From an uncultured Spirochaetales bacterium (GTDB lineage: Bacteria > Spirochaetota > Spirochaetia > Sphaerochaetales > Sphaerochaetaceae): a stretch of DNA of 37,226 nt. Positions 16,132-23,752 of this stretch are shown here, one piece after another. The stretch lies in NCBI GenBank assembly GCA_902781545.1, contig CACZJR010000024.1, positions 1-37,226 on the forward strand, read 5' to 3'. Below the pieces are notes generated by a model. The model was not told where the DNA came from. It did not search any database and was given only the letters and a program-made list of their open reading frames with translations. Positions within the stretch are counted from its first letter, which is position 1. Each line of letters opens with the position of its first letter. Position numbers and translations under genes: made by a program.

Positions 16132-16158
16132 CTTTCTCTTATGAAAAAAGATACGCTA

Positions 16159-16389
16159 TCAGATGACCTTCTGGATCTTTCCGGTCCTGAGGCATCTTGC
16201 GCAGACCTTGACTGTTGTCGGAGTGCCGTTGACCATTGTCTTGACTGTGATGATATTCGGTCTGAAGACTCTCTTTGTTGTGACACCGATATGCTGACCG
16301 ACACCACCCTTCTTCTTCGGCTGTCCTTTTCTGGTAACCACGTTACCGGCCATTGTTCCTTTTCCACAAATCTCACATCTACGTGCCAT
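16159..16389 (-). CDS. rpmB: 50S ribosomal protein L28
   Basis: This 76-residue ribosomal protein of the large subunit starts MARRCEICGKGTM. It has four cysteines in two pairs (CEIC near residues 5-8 and CARC near the C-terminus), making it the zinc-binding C+ form. The basic central loop and the FRPN segment match L28. ATG at 16389 follows AAGGTGG by 8 nt; a start four codons upstream is less likely. It is convergent with galK and shares its terminator. Confidence 0.94.
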   Translation of the reverse strand: MARRCEICGKGTMAGNVVTRKGQPKKKGGVGQHIGVTTKRVFRPNIITVKTMVNGTPTTVKVCARCLRTGKIQKVI

Positions 16390-16514
16390 AATATATTCCA
16401 CCTTAATGCAGTATCATAATGTAAAGCCGCACCCGTTGCCGAAGTGCAACATTAGGAACTTATCAGATATTCAAAAGAATGTAAAGTCCTTAAACGAACC
16501 TCAGACATTCCGTA

Positions 16515-16543
16515 TTTACTTTTTAGCCTTTCAGTTATATTAT
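16515..16543 (+). promoter_or_regulatory. Candidate promoter of the membrane-protein gene at 16598
   Basis: TTTACT (16515-16520), 17 bases, TATTAT (16538-16543), within an AT-rich stretch, about 50 nt before the ATG. Confidence 0.4.
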
Positions 16544-16597
16544 TTCTCACAAATTATTTTAAAGTTATCCATTGGACATGGATATGGGAGTTGTAAA

Positions 16598-17245
16598 ATG
16601 TACGAAAACGCTAGGAAAGGTCTTGGCAAGATTTACACCGCAGAGATCCTGACAATCTTTGTAGTCATTATCGGAATCGTTTCAGCAGTCATCTTAGTAG
16701 TCCTCGGAAAAGAGCTCAAAAGCGATGGGGCATCAGTGAACACAGCAGATGTGGTGTCATTTGTCTCAATGCTCGTTGCACTGGTTCTTGGAATTGTATC
16801 CTTCTTCCTGAATCTGTTCGGAATCATCTCTGCCTCAAAGGATGATGAGGGTTTCAAGAACGCCCTTTACATGGTCATCATCGGAATCATCGCTTCAATT
16901 GTCGCCTCAATCCTCAAGACAAAGCATCCCTCTATCGCAGGATATTTCGAGACAATTAACGATGTCTCAGAGCTCTTTGTCTTCTACTATGTGATCAGCG
17001 GATGTGTTAACATCGCAAGAGCAAAAAAGAATGATGCTCTGGTCGCTACTGGAAACAGGACAAAAGTCATCATCATCGTGATTTGGGTCATCTCTCTTGT
17101 CCTGAACTTCTTCAAGGGATCATTAGAGGCAAAAGGCACTGTCGGCGGAATCTTCACAGCAATTGCAATCATCGGCGGAATCGCATCCATCGTGTCCTAC
17201 ATCCTTTATCTGGTTATTCTCCGCAAGACAATCAATACTATCTGA
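16598..17245 (+). CDS. Six-helix integral membrane protein of unknown function
   Basis: I do not recognise this 215-residue protein. Six hydrophobic helices are visible (about residues 14-38, 52-78, 86-106, 122-137, 148-165 and 178-205) with short loops. The N-terminus is a short basic amphipathic stretch, YENARKGLGKIY. The longest possible reading frame starts at 16406, but the ATG at 16598 follows GGGAG by 7 nt, and translation upstream of it gives a low-quality basic sequence, so the shorter form is preferred. It has its own promoter and terminator and so is a single-gene unit. Confidence 0.75.
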   Translation: MYENARKGLGKIYTAEILTIFVVIIGIVSAVILVVLGKELKSDGASVNTADVVSFVSMLVALVLGIVSFFLNLFGIISASKDDEGFKNALYMVIIGIIASIVASILKTKHPSIAGYFETINDVSELFVFYYVISGCVNIARAKKNDALVATGNRTKVIIIVIWVISLVLNFFKGSLEAKGTVGGIFTAIAIIGGIASIVSYILYLVILRKTINTI

Positions 17246-17265
17246 TTCAACTCAGACTCATATCA

Positions 17266-17297
17266 GGGGCTGCTGCAAGGCAGCCCTTTTATTTTGC
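17266..17297 (+). terminator. Rho-independent terminator of the membrane-protein gene
   Basis: GGGCTGC (17267-17273), loop of 6, GCAGCCC (17280-17286), then TTTTATTTTG. It overlaps the 3' end of the convergent nth gene. Confidence 0.8.
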
Positions 17298-17921
17298 TTC
17301 AGGATCGGAGCACAAGCCTTTGAGCGGGCATATCATGCATTCCTGCCTTGATGCATGGCAGATGTTACGCCCATGAAGGTTCACCGTCATGGAGAACCTG
17401 TTCCAGGATTCCGGATCTAGATTGGAGCAGACAAACGTCTCCACCTTATCCGGGTCCCTTGTCCCCAGAGCAAACAGCCTGTTGATCACCCGTGAGAAAT
17501 GGGTGTCCACCACTATGCCGGGCAGTCCCAGCACGTTTGAGCGCAGGCAGTTAGCCGTCTTACGACCCACCCCAGGCAGAGACAGAAGGTCCTCCATCTC
17601 CACCGGCACAGCACCTCCGAAACGCTCCATTATCGCCTTTGCACAGTCAACAATATGCCTGGCCTTTGAGTTGAAGAAACCGGTAGGCCGTATGATCCTC
17701 TTCACATCCTCCAGATCTGCAGAGGACAATGAGGAAGCATCAGGATAACAGGCGAACAGCTCCGGTGAGACCTGGTTCACCCGCTCATCCGTAGTCTGCG
17801 CACTGAGTATCACACTTATCAGGAACTGGAACGGATCGCGCTTCTGGAGAAACGAGATATCCTCAGGGCTGCCCTGGTCCAGAATCTCATGAATGCGTCT
17901 GATCTTAGCTCTATTATCCAT
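17289..17921 (-). CDS. nth: Endonuclease III (DNA glycosylase/AP lyase)
   Basis: This base-excision repair enzyme removes oxidised pyrimidines and cleaves AP sites. The 210-residue protein contains SAQTTDERVN, the helix-hairpin-helix LPGVGRKTAN with the catalytic Lys at about 121, and VVDTH with the catalytic Asp at about 139. A C-terminal 4Fe-4S motif C-x6-C-x2-C-x5-C uses cysteines at about 188, 195, 198 and 204. Two ATGs lie close together; the second (17921) has AAGGA at 7 nt and is preferred over 17927. It is divergent from the tRNA-Pro gene. Confidence 0.95.
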   Translation of the reverse strand: MDNRAKIRRIHEILDQGSPEDISFLQKRDPFQFLISVILSAQTTDERVNQVSPELFACYPDASSLSSADLEDVKRIIRPTGFFNSKARHIVDCAKAIMERFGGAVPVEMEDLLSLPGVGRKTANCLRSNVLGLPGIVVDTHFSRVINRLFALGTRDPDKVETFVCSNLDPESWNRFSMTVNLHGRNICHASRQECMICPLKGLCSDPEAK

Positions 17922-17934
17922 GTCCATTTCCTTA

Positions 17935-17963
17935 TTGACCTTATCTGGTCAATTTCATATACT
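17935..17963 (+). promoter_or_regulatory. Promoter of tRNA-Pro with an overlapping inverted repeat
   Basis: TTGACC (17935-17940), 17 bases, TATACT (17958-17963), start expected near 17970. TTGACC-N6-GGTCAA (17935-17952) forms a perfect inverted repeat over the -35 box and lies only 14 bp from the nth start codon. It could be an operator shared by both genes. Confidence 0.65.
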
Positions 17964-17974
17964 CCATCATGCGA

Positions 17975-18047
17975 CGGGGCGTTGCCTAGCGGCTATGGCG
18001 CCTGCTTTGGGAGCAGGATATCGGAGGTTCGAGTCCTCTCGCCCCGA
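17975..18047 (+). tRNA. tRNA-Pro (anticodon TGG)
   Basis: The 73-base cloverleaf has a perfect acceptor stem (CGGGGCG/CGCCCCG), anticodon arm CCTGC-TTTGGGA-GCAGG with TGG at 18008-18010, and a GTTCGAG T-loop. CCA is not encoded: ATA follows the discriminator base. Confidence 0.95.
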
Positions 18048-18055
18048 ATACATGG

Positions 18056-18087
18056 AAACCAGTGCGAAAGCATTGGTTTTTTTGTTT
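18056..18087 (+). terminator. Terminator of tRNA-Pro
   Basis: AAACCAGTGC, GAAA tetraloop, GCATTGGTTT (one G-U pair), followed by a long T run. It ends at the stop of the convergent SDR gene. Confidence 0.85.
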
Positions 18088-19118
18088 TACAGGCCTGCCA
18101 GATAGTCACAGAAGGCATCGAACTGCGGGTCCTCCACCTGAAGCTCCTCGTGCTCCAGCATGTATCTCACAGCCCTGAGTGTCCCCTCCTTATGGCTGAT
18201 CTTGGCCTTGAACTCCGGGACAAGGGCCTTCACCTTGGAGTTGTCGAACACAACGCTGTTGGCCTTGTCCCCCAGAAGATTCCCCTCAAAGTCATAGCCG
18301 TAGGCACGGCCTTCCTTGATGATCCTGTCCGATGTCACATGATGCAGGACCGGATTGACTGCCCTGTCAAGGCACTCAGACAAGGCGTCCGCTATATCGG
18401 AGTAAATCCGATTCCATGTGATTGACTCATCGGATGTGATGTGGAAGGCCTGCCCTATGGCCTCTTTCTTCCCAAGCAGTCCGGTGAACGCCACGGCAAA
18501 ATCCCTGCTGTCTGTCATGGTCCAGAGTGAGGTTCCGTCTCCGTGGACAATGACAGGCTTTCCTTCAATCATCCTCTTGAGGACCTGCCAGCTGCCTTTT
18601 GCACCATGAAGTCCCACAGGGACAGAGCGCTCACAATAGGTGTGGCTCGGCCTGACTATCGTTGCCGGGAAACCTTCTCCACGATATTTCTCAAAGAGAT
18701 AATCCTCACATTGGATCTTCTTCCTGGAATACTCCCAGAACGGATTCTCAAGCGGGGTACTCTCTGTTATCAGATAGCTTGCAGGCGGCTTCTGGTATGC
18801 GGAAGCGGAGCTGATATATACGAACTGCTTGATCTTTCCGGCAAACACATCATGGGCAACAATGACCTGATTCAGCTCAAATCCTATAAAGTAACAAACA
18901 ACATCAAATTGCAGGCCATCAACAGCCTTACTCAATGACTCTTTGTCATATGCATCGGCAACAATCTGCCTCACTCCAGAAGGTAAGCACGCTGCCCTTT
19001 TTCCCCTGTTCAGGACCCATAGCTCATCTTTTCTCTCTCCCGAGGCAATCCTCTTTGAGATCAGAGCAGTGATAGCACTGCTGATAGTACCTGTGCCGCC
19101 AATTAACAGAATCCTCAT
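18087..19118 (-). CDS. Extended SDR: NAD-dependent epimerase/dehydratase-like
   Basis: This 343-residue extended SDR has an N-terminal dinucleotide motif GGTGTIS, a downstream VYISSASAY strand with the catalytic Ser region, and a YSRKK motif supplying the Tyr and Lys. Its overall pattern (IRP/VRPSHTY, GDGTSLWTMTDSRDFA) resembles CSP41-like and RNA-binding-type epimerases more than classical GalE. It probably acts on a nucleotide sugar or related metabolite; the substrate is unknown. The start overlaps the stop of the upstream Cof-type phosphatase by 4 bases, so the two form an operon transcribed leftward. It converges with tRNA-Pro. Confidence 0.75.
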   Translation of the reverse strand: MRILLIGGTGTISSAITALISKRIASGERKDELWVLNRGKRAACLPSGVRQIVADAYDKESLSKAVDGLQFDVVCYFIGFELNQVIVAHDVFAGKIKQFVYISSASAYQKPPASYLITESTPLENPFWEYSRKKIQCEDYLFEKYRGEGFPATIVRPSHTYCERSVPVGLHGAKGSWQVLKRMIEGKPVIVHGDGTSLWTMTDSRDFAVAFTGLLGKKEAIGQAFHITSDESITWNRIYSDIADALSECLDRAVNPVLHHVTSDRIIKEGRAYGYDFEGNLLGDKANSVVFDNSKVKALVPEFKAKISHKEGTLRAVRYMLEHEELQVEDPQFDAFCDYLAGL

Positions 19119-19924
19119 CCAAGTCTCCCCAAACTGTACTTCATGGCATTGGCAATGCCGCCATCCTCAATGTCCGTCGTCACATAAGACGCATGGGCCT
19201 TAAGCATATCACATGCGTTGCCCATGGCAATCCCTATGTTGCAGACGTCTATCATATCAACATCATTCTCACCGTCTCCAACACCGACGGTGCTCTCCAT
19301 GCCCTCACCCAGGAAAGCCATCATCCTTTTTATCCCGGATCTCTTCGAGAAATCCGGTGACATCAGCTCGGCAGCGCTCTCAGGCGCAAGACCGTTGGTG
19401 TTGTTCACAGAATGAAACGGACCCTCCAGGGCTTCCCTGGCCTTGAGCACAAGGCCCTTGTCCGAGAGAATGAACAGCTTTGAGATCGGCTTCCCTGCCG
19501 GGAAGGAATCCACGATATGGAACCCCTGGAACTGGATTGTCCTTGAATGGACGGACATGCAGAGATCAGAATAGTACCTCACTGCCTTCTCGGTGGTATA
19601 AGAGCCGTCATCCGACTGTATGATCCACATCAGGTCATATTCATCGACAATCTTGAAGAAGAAAGCCTTCTGCTCCTCTGTTATGTAGCCGTGGAAGACT
19701 GTATCCTCACCGTATTTGACAAATGCACCTGCGGAGAACACACCGCCGTCAAACGGGAAGGACCTGATCTCATCCGTAAGCTCGAACGGACTTCTGCCGG
19801 TGCACAGGAACAGCCTGTGGCCAAGCTCCTTGGCTCCTCTCAATGCCGCCACCGCATCATCAGGCATGGGTTTCCCCACCGGGAGCAATGTGCCGTCTAT
19901 GTCAAAGAAGAAATTCAGCCTCAT
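19115..19924 (-). CDS. Cof-type HAD phosphatase (subfamily IIB)
   Basis: This 269-residue HAD hydrolase has FDIDGT near the N-terminus (residues 7-12), CTGRS motif II, and the C-terminal GDGENDVDMI plus GIAMGNA signature of Cof/YidA-type sugar phosphate phosphatases. The type-IIB cap lies in the middle. The substrate is unknown. No Shine-Dalgarno sequence is present. On the minus strand TATAAT ends 7 nt before the ATG, so the transcript is probably leaderless. Its promoter fully overlaps that of the divergent phosphofructokinase gene, which points to linked control of sugar phosphate metabolism (inference). Confidence 0.88.
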   Translation of the reverse strand: MRLNFFFDIDGTLLPVGKPMPDDAVAALRGAKELGHRLFLCTGRSPFELTDEIRSFPFDGGVFSAGAFVKYGEDTVFHGYITEEQKAFFFKIVDEYDLMWIIQSDDGSYTTEKAVRYYSDLCMSVHSRTIQFQGFHIVDSFPAGKPISKLFILSDKGLVLKAREALEGPFHSVNNTNGLAPESAAELMSPDFSKRSGIKRMMAFLGEGMESTVGVGDGENDVDMIDVCNIGIAMGNACDMLKAHASYVTTDIEDGGIANAMKYSLGRLG

Positions 19925-19931
19925 GAAAATG

Positions 19932-19962
19932 ATTATACATAAACCAGACTATTTGGTATATT
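19932..19962. promoter_or_regulatory. Overlapping divergent promoters for Cof-type HAD and phosphofructokinase
   Basis: The 44-bp gap between start codons holds two face-to-face promoters. Rightward: TATACA (19934-19939), 17 bases, TATATT (19957-19962), ending 6 nt before the phosphofructokinase ATG. Leftward: TATAAT (19932-19937), ending 7 nt before the HAD ATG. The -10 of each lies on the -35 of the other, so polymerase binding should be mutually exclusive. Confidence 0.55.
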
Positions 19963-19968
19963 TAAGAC

Positions 19969-21291
19969 ATGACGAAACTTGACTTTTCAATTGAGAGCCT
20001 CGGAGAGGCTAAAATCCCCTCTCCCATCAAGATGAGCGATCTTAACGGTGATGGCTTCGCCGATTATGTCTCTGACAATGACAAGATCCTTTACTGCATT
20101 GACACAGTCATGAACGAGAAAGGACACATTGTCCCGAAGAGCGAGGAAACAGTCGAGCTTGCAGGCCCCAGGGAGAAGATTTACTTCAACCCCGCCCATG
20201 TGCATGCCGCGATCTGCACCTGCGGCGGAATCTGCCCAGGCCTGAACAACGTCATAAGGGCGATTGTCCGCTGCCTCTGGTACAGATACGGTGTCAGACG
20301 CATCACTGGAATCAAATACGGCTATCAGGGGCTTCTACCGACCTCACTTGAGACCCCGGTCGCACTCGATCCGGATGTCGTTGATGATATCCAGGAGAAA
20401 GGCGGAACAATCCTCGGCAGTGCCCGCGGAGGCGGAGAGCGAACTTCCGACATCGTGGACACCCTTGAGCGCATGAACGTCAACATCCTCTTCACAATCG
20501 GAGGCGACGGCACCCAGAGAGGCGCATACGCCATCTCCGAGGAGATCAAGAAGCGCGGGCTGAAAATCTCCGTCGTGGGAGTCCCCAAGACAATAGACAA
20601 CGACCTCGCATTCATCCAGACATCGTTCGGATTCGACACCGCAGTTTCAATGGCCGTCCCGGTTGTTCGTTGCGCCCACATCGAGGCCAAGAACGCCGTC
20701 AACGGAGTCGGACTCGTGAAAGTCATGGGCCGCGAAAGCGGATTCATCGCAGCCCACACCTCACTGGCACAGAGCGACGTCAACTTCTGCCTCATCCCCG
20801 AGGCCCCGTTCGACCTCCACGGCGAGAAAGGCCTTCTTGAGCTCCTGAAAAAGCGTCTGCACGACAGAGGCCACGCCGTCATCCTCGTGGCAGAGGGCGC
20901 AGGCCAGGACCTCCTCCCCAAAACCGACAAGACCGATGCCTCTGGCAACGTCAAGTTCAGCGATATCGGCACGTTCCTCAAAGAGGAGATCGAGAAGTAC
21001 TTCAAGAGAGAGAAGATCATCGTGAATGTGAAGTACATCGATCCCAGCTACATCATCAGGAGCGCACCAGCGGATTCCTATGACTCAATCTACTGTGCCC
21101 GTCTTGGTGCCAACGCCGTCCACGCGGCAATGGCCGGCAAGACCGCGGTCCTGGCAAGCATGATGCACGACAGGTTCATCAACCTGCCCATCAAGCTCGC
21201 CGTCTCCTCAAGAAGCCGTGTCAGCACCACAAGCGCACTCTGGCGCGATGTCCTTGAGAACACCCGTCAGCCGACAAGCATGAAGAACTGA
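19969..21291 (+). CDS. pfkA: 6-phosphofructokinase, TP0108/BB0727-type
   Basis: This enzyme phosphorylates fructose 6-phosphate at C1, the committed step of glycolysis. The 440-residue protein has a ~75-residue N-terminal extension, then GGICPGLN (86-93), the donor-site motif GGDGT (178-182), GVPKTIDND with catalytic Asp (204-212) and MGRESG (253-258). Gly in GGDG is the ATP-type residue, whereas Lys in PKTIDND is the pyrophosphate-type residue. This hybrid also occurs in trypanosomatid and spirochaete enzymes of this clade, so the donor (ATP or PPi) is not settled by sequence. There is no ribosome binding site, and the -10 box lies 6 nt from the ATG. It converges with the NimA-like gene. Confidence 0.9.
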   Translation: MTKLDFSIESLGEAKIPSPIKMSDLNGDGFADYVSDNDKILYCIDTVMNEKGHIVPKSEETVELAGPREKIYFNPAHVHAAICTCGGICPGLNNVIRAIVRCLWYRYGVRRITGIKYGYQGLLPTSLETPVALDPDVVDDIQEKGGTILGSARGGGERTSDIVDTLERMNVNILFTIGGDGTQRGAYAISEEIKKRGLKISVVGVPKTIDNDLAFIQTSFGFDTAVSMAVPVVRCAHIEAKNAVNGVGLVKVMGRESGFIAAHTSLAQSDVNFCLIPEAPFDLHGEKGLLELLKKRLHDRGHAVILVAEGAGQDLLPKTDKTDASGNVKFSDIGTFLKEEIEKYFKREKIIVNVKYIDPSYIIRSAPADSYDSIYCARLGANAVHAAMAGKTAVLASMMHDRFINLPIKLAVSSRSRVSTTSALWRDVLENTRQPTSMKN

Positions 21292-21305
21292 TTATTATTT
21301 TAGAA

Positions 21306-21782
21306 TCATGACTCTTTGACAAGCTTACCCGTAATGTGCTCAGGCACCAGTGCAAACAGAAGGGTATTCTTGCCGGAGCGTTCAATCTCCTCAGCAATGT
21401 ACTTCTCGTCTGATGTGAACTTATAACTGAGAAGGCGGGATATCTCATTGATCTTTCCCTGATCCTCAATCAGCTCTATCCTGCCGAACACAATCACGCT
21501 CCTGATGCGCAGGAACCACTCGCCCTCCTGCCTGAATCCCTGGTCATACACACAGAAGGAAGCCTTGCCGCAGCGTCTGATCGCGTCGATCTTATGGCCC
21601 TTCTTCCCTCCGTGGAAATATAACTTCCCATCCTCTTCACAGTAATAGTGATTCATCGGCATGCCATAAGGATATCCGTCATCTCCCAGAACCGACAGGA
21701 CTCCCCGCTTCTCGTTCTTCAGGATCTCAATGCACTCGCTCTCTGCAAGCTGCTGCCTTATTCGCGTCATTTCCCTGAACAT
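21306..21782 (-). CDS. Pyridoxamine 5'-phosphate oxidase-family flavoprotein (NimA-like)
   Basis: This 158-residue split-barrel FMN-binding protein has the N-terminal MTRIRQQL motif, the GVLSVLGDDGYPYGMPMNHYY core, and FHGGKKGHKID. All are characteristic of the NimA/5-nitroimidazole-reductase-like branch, and no pyridoxal synthesis context is seen. Likely a general FMN reductase involved in detoxification or redox balance. ATG at 21782 follows GGGGAGG by 5 nt. It lies 19 bp downstream of the GNAT gene on the same strand, so co-transcription is possible. Confidence 0.82.
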   Translation of the reverse strand: MFREMTRIRQQLAESECIEILKNEKRGVLSVLGDDGYPYGMPMNHYYCEEDGKLYFHGGKKGHKIDAIRRCGKASFCVYDQGFRQEGEWFLRIRSVIVFGRIELIEDQGKINEISRLLSYKFTSDEKYIAEEIERSGKNTLLFALVPEHITGKLVKES

Positions 21783-21801
21783 AACAACCTCCCCGTCCTG
21801 T

Positions 21802-22245
21802 TCATAACGGCTTTCTCAGGTAGACCATATCCACAAGCTGAACGCCGCCCTCAAATATCGGATGACTGTAATTGGCGGTGAAAAAGCCCTGCACTGTATG
21901 CGAGCGGACAAAGCCGCACTTCTCGTAAAACGGAACTGTCAAAGGGCTATCACCGGTTCCTACCTGCAGAACCGAGTAATGCCCCTTATAATTATCTTCT
22001 ATATATCTGAGCATTGCCCTCGCATAACCTTTGCCCTGATGTTCCGGAACAGTGGCGATGTTCTTGATCTCCAGCACACCGTCACCCTCATCAGTTATGA
22101 CATACTCGCACTTGACGCCGTCATCATCAAGGACAAACATCCTGCCCCTTTCAAGATAACGGTCAATCATGTCCTCCTGCTCATCAGCAAGCAGCAGTAA
22201 AGAGAGATACTTCTTTTTATTCTCAGTGACTTCCTTAATATCCAT
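21802..22245 (-). CDS. GNAT-family N-acetyltransferase
   Basis: This 147-residue acetyl-CoA-dependent acyltransferase has the motif A core VPEHQGKGYARAM (Q-x-x-G-x-G/A) after two beta strands, and a C-terminal YEKCGF motif B. The acceptor substrate cannot be inferred. The start codon has no clear Shine-Dalgarno sequence; AT-rich TATAAA and TAATAT hexamers lie close upstream, so a very short or absent leader is possible. Same orientation as the downstream NimA-like gene. Confidence 0.82.
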   Translation of the reverse strand: MDIKEVTENKKKYLSLLLLADEQEDMIDRYLERGRMFVLDDDGVKCEYVITDEGDGVLEIKNIATVPEHQGKGYARAMLRYIEDNYKGHYSVLQVGTGDSPLTVPFYEKCGFVRSHTVQGFFTANYSHPIFEGGVQLVDMVYLRKPL

Positions 22246-22565
22246 CTATTTATATTACATTTTATACATATGCTTACAGCAAGGCAAACAGAAGTCACGA
22301 TTCGTTGTCATTCGTGAGCTTCGTGCGCACCAAGGATTTTTACAATCCCGAAAGAATTATCATTTCCTCCTCATTGAAAAATAAAAATAATTCCTGTCAT
22401 TTCATTCGCTGCTTTTCATTGCAAATCAGGCCGAAAAACCTCATTTCATGTGCCTCCAAGGGCATTTTGTCCCTCAGAACCCCTGTTTCGGAGGGTCTCC
22501 TGACTGCTAGGCTTTAAGTGTAAGGAAAAACAAGACACACCACCGCCGATGACAAGGAGATGACG
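22246..22565 (+). other. Non-coding region between the GNAT and secreted-protein genes
   Basis: No coding sequence is supported. The left ~40 bases hold AT-rich promoter material for the leftward GNAT gene. The middle contains short self-complementary runs (e.g. AGGG/CCCT near 22460-22485 and GGAG/CTCC near 22492-22502). I find no convincing -35/-10 pair for the rightward gene. The ribosome binding site AAGGAG at 22554-22559 serves the ATG at 22566. Confidence 0.4.
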
Positions 22566-23066
22566 ATGATGAAGAAGATGATGATGACAGCAATGATGAT
22601 CCTGGTCGCAGCCCTCTGCTGCTTCGCCGGCACACACACCCACACCATCACCCTCGTCTCCAGGGTCGAGAAGCAGGACGCACAGTACGTCATCCGCAAC
22701 GCAGAGACAGGTGCCACAGGCGCATCAGTCGTGTACTGCACAGACGAGATCGCAAGACAGGATGTCGGCACCTCCTTCGACATCATCCAGTGCAATGACA
22801 GCAACGGCATCAACAAGGTTCACTTCACAGTCAGCGCCACAGAGCTTCAGGCGAAGGTCGGCGGAAAGCTCTACAGCACCAACGGAGTCCAGATCCTGAT
22901 GGGCGGAGTCGCATGCGGATCAGAGGTCAGCTTCACAAGGACAACAGTCGGAGCTGTGGCAGCCGGAACAGTCGTCGAGGGCTTCGAGGTGATCTGGCCG
23001 ACAAACGCAAATCTGGTGGATGCAACTTATGAGGCATGTGTGGTCCTTACAGCAACATCACTCTGA
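22566..23066 (+). CDS. Secreted protein of unknown function
   Basis: This 166-residue protein starts with a Met/Lys-rich signal peptide (MMKKMMMTAMM, then a hydrophobic stretch to CCFAG). The mature part is rich in Thr, Val and Gly with an even pattern of beta strands and several cysteines, suggesting a compact beta-sandwich exported to the periplasm or surface. I do not recognise the family; a pilus or coat-like subunit is one possibility. ATG at 22566 has AAGGAG at 6 nt; the ATG at 22560 would have no spacing. A strong terminator follows, so it is a single-gene unit. Confidence 0.75.
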   Translation: MMKKMMMTAMMILVAALCCFAGTHTHTITLVSRVEKQDAQYVIRNAETGATGASVVYCTDEIARQDVGTSFDIIQCNDSNGINKVHFTVSATELQAKVGGKLYSTNGVQILMGGVACGSEVSFTRTTVGAVAAGTVVEGFEVIWPTNANLVDATYEACVVLTATSL

Positions 23067-23098
23067 TATTTGATTGGGTTAGTTGAGATAGATGAGTG

Positions 23099-23132
23099 AG
23101 CCGGTCCGTGAGGGCCGGTTCTCTTTTTCTTT
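23099..23132 (+). terminator. Terminator of the secreted-protein gene
   Basis: AGCCGGTCC (23099-23107), loop GTGA, GGGCCGGTT (23112-23120) with G-U pairs, then CTCTTTTTCTTTC. Confidence 0.75.
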
Positions 23133-23167
23133 CAGTTTTGCAGGTATCAACTATTTGGCTGGCGCTT

Positions 23168-23250
23168 GCAAAGAAGATACTTGCCCCTTGAGCCTTTCAT
23201 TGCCTCAGTGAACACAACCGCAAAAAGTGCTTCCGAGAATCAGGACTGCC
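23168..23250 (-). repeat. Duplicated 3' gene end, distal copy
   Basis: These 83 bases are about 95% identical to 23774-23855, the coding end of the gene at 23753-24166. There is a one-base indel and a few substitutions. On the minus strand this copy abuts the broken rhuM sequence, and its reading frame is not open. Confidence 0.85.
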
Positions 23251-23637
23251 CCAGCACGCTTGTGGCACATTTTCGTAATATGACACCTCTCATGGATTTA
23301 ACTCTGTATCCGACGGCAATTATTGCATCGAGATTGTAATCGGCTTCTTCACATAATTAAAGTGCGCTTTCCGCAACATTATTAATCAGACTGATCTCGC
23401 CATCCTTCGATTTCCCTCAATCCGAACTTGTCGGATTTTCCGACAGGTTGAAGATTCATCCCATTCTTTTTCTGCGTAAATGTTTCTGATGTGCTCAACA
23501 ATATTGGATCTTGAAGTTTGAAACAGCAGAACCATCTGTTGTTGCGTAAGCCATACAGTATCCTCCTCAGGACTCACATTCACCTCAAGCTCAAAGCTGC
23601 CGTCAACGAACTTGACTAACTCATAGGACTCTGACAT
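23251..23637 (-). pseudogene. rhuM-like gene remnant, frameshifted and truncated
   Basis: The minus strand from 23637 encodes 83 residues beginning MSESYELVKFVDGSFELEV with TVWLTQQQMVLLF. These match the N-terminal part of RhuM/Fic-linked virulence-type proteins, which are normally about 300+ residues. The frame then stops. In another frame (codons starting at 23341) the next conserved RhuM block follows, YNLDAIIAVGYRVKS. After ~30 codons it runs into the duplicated gene end. The gene is therefore broken by a frameshift or internal deletion and lacks its C-terminal two-thirds. A ribosome binding site (GGGAGG) and an ECF-like element remain upstream, so a short peptide may still be made. Confidence 0.8.
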
Positions 23638-23674
23638 GACTCATTCCTCCCGGATATCAGACTTCACATCTATA

Positions 23675-23736
23675 TACGAGAAAAGTGCGGGAAAAATTTC
23701 AACTTTCAGGAAAAAAGTTTGATTTTTTTATGTTGG
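23675..23736 (-). promoter_or_regulatory. Dispersed upstream element, copy D (ECF-type promoter candidate)
   Basis: On the minus strand TGAAAT (23696-23701), 17 bases, CGTA (23675-23678) continuing TATATA. It shares about 60 bases with copy A, including the distal CAACA and A/T tracts. It lies about 40 nt before the rhuM remnant. Confidence 0.6.
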
Positions 23737-23752
23737 CAGGTTTTTGGGGACT

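Noticed and set aside
16406-16597. N-terminal extension of the membrane protein
   Set aside because: The upstream sequence translates to an implausible basic stretch, while GGGAG sits 7 nt before the ATG at 16598 and a likely promoter lies inside the extension.
22305-22517. Short plus-strand open frame in the gap before the secreted-protein gene
   Set aside because: No ribosome binding site and no protein-like pattern; adjacent frames are similarly open by chance.
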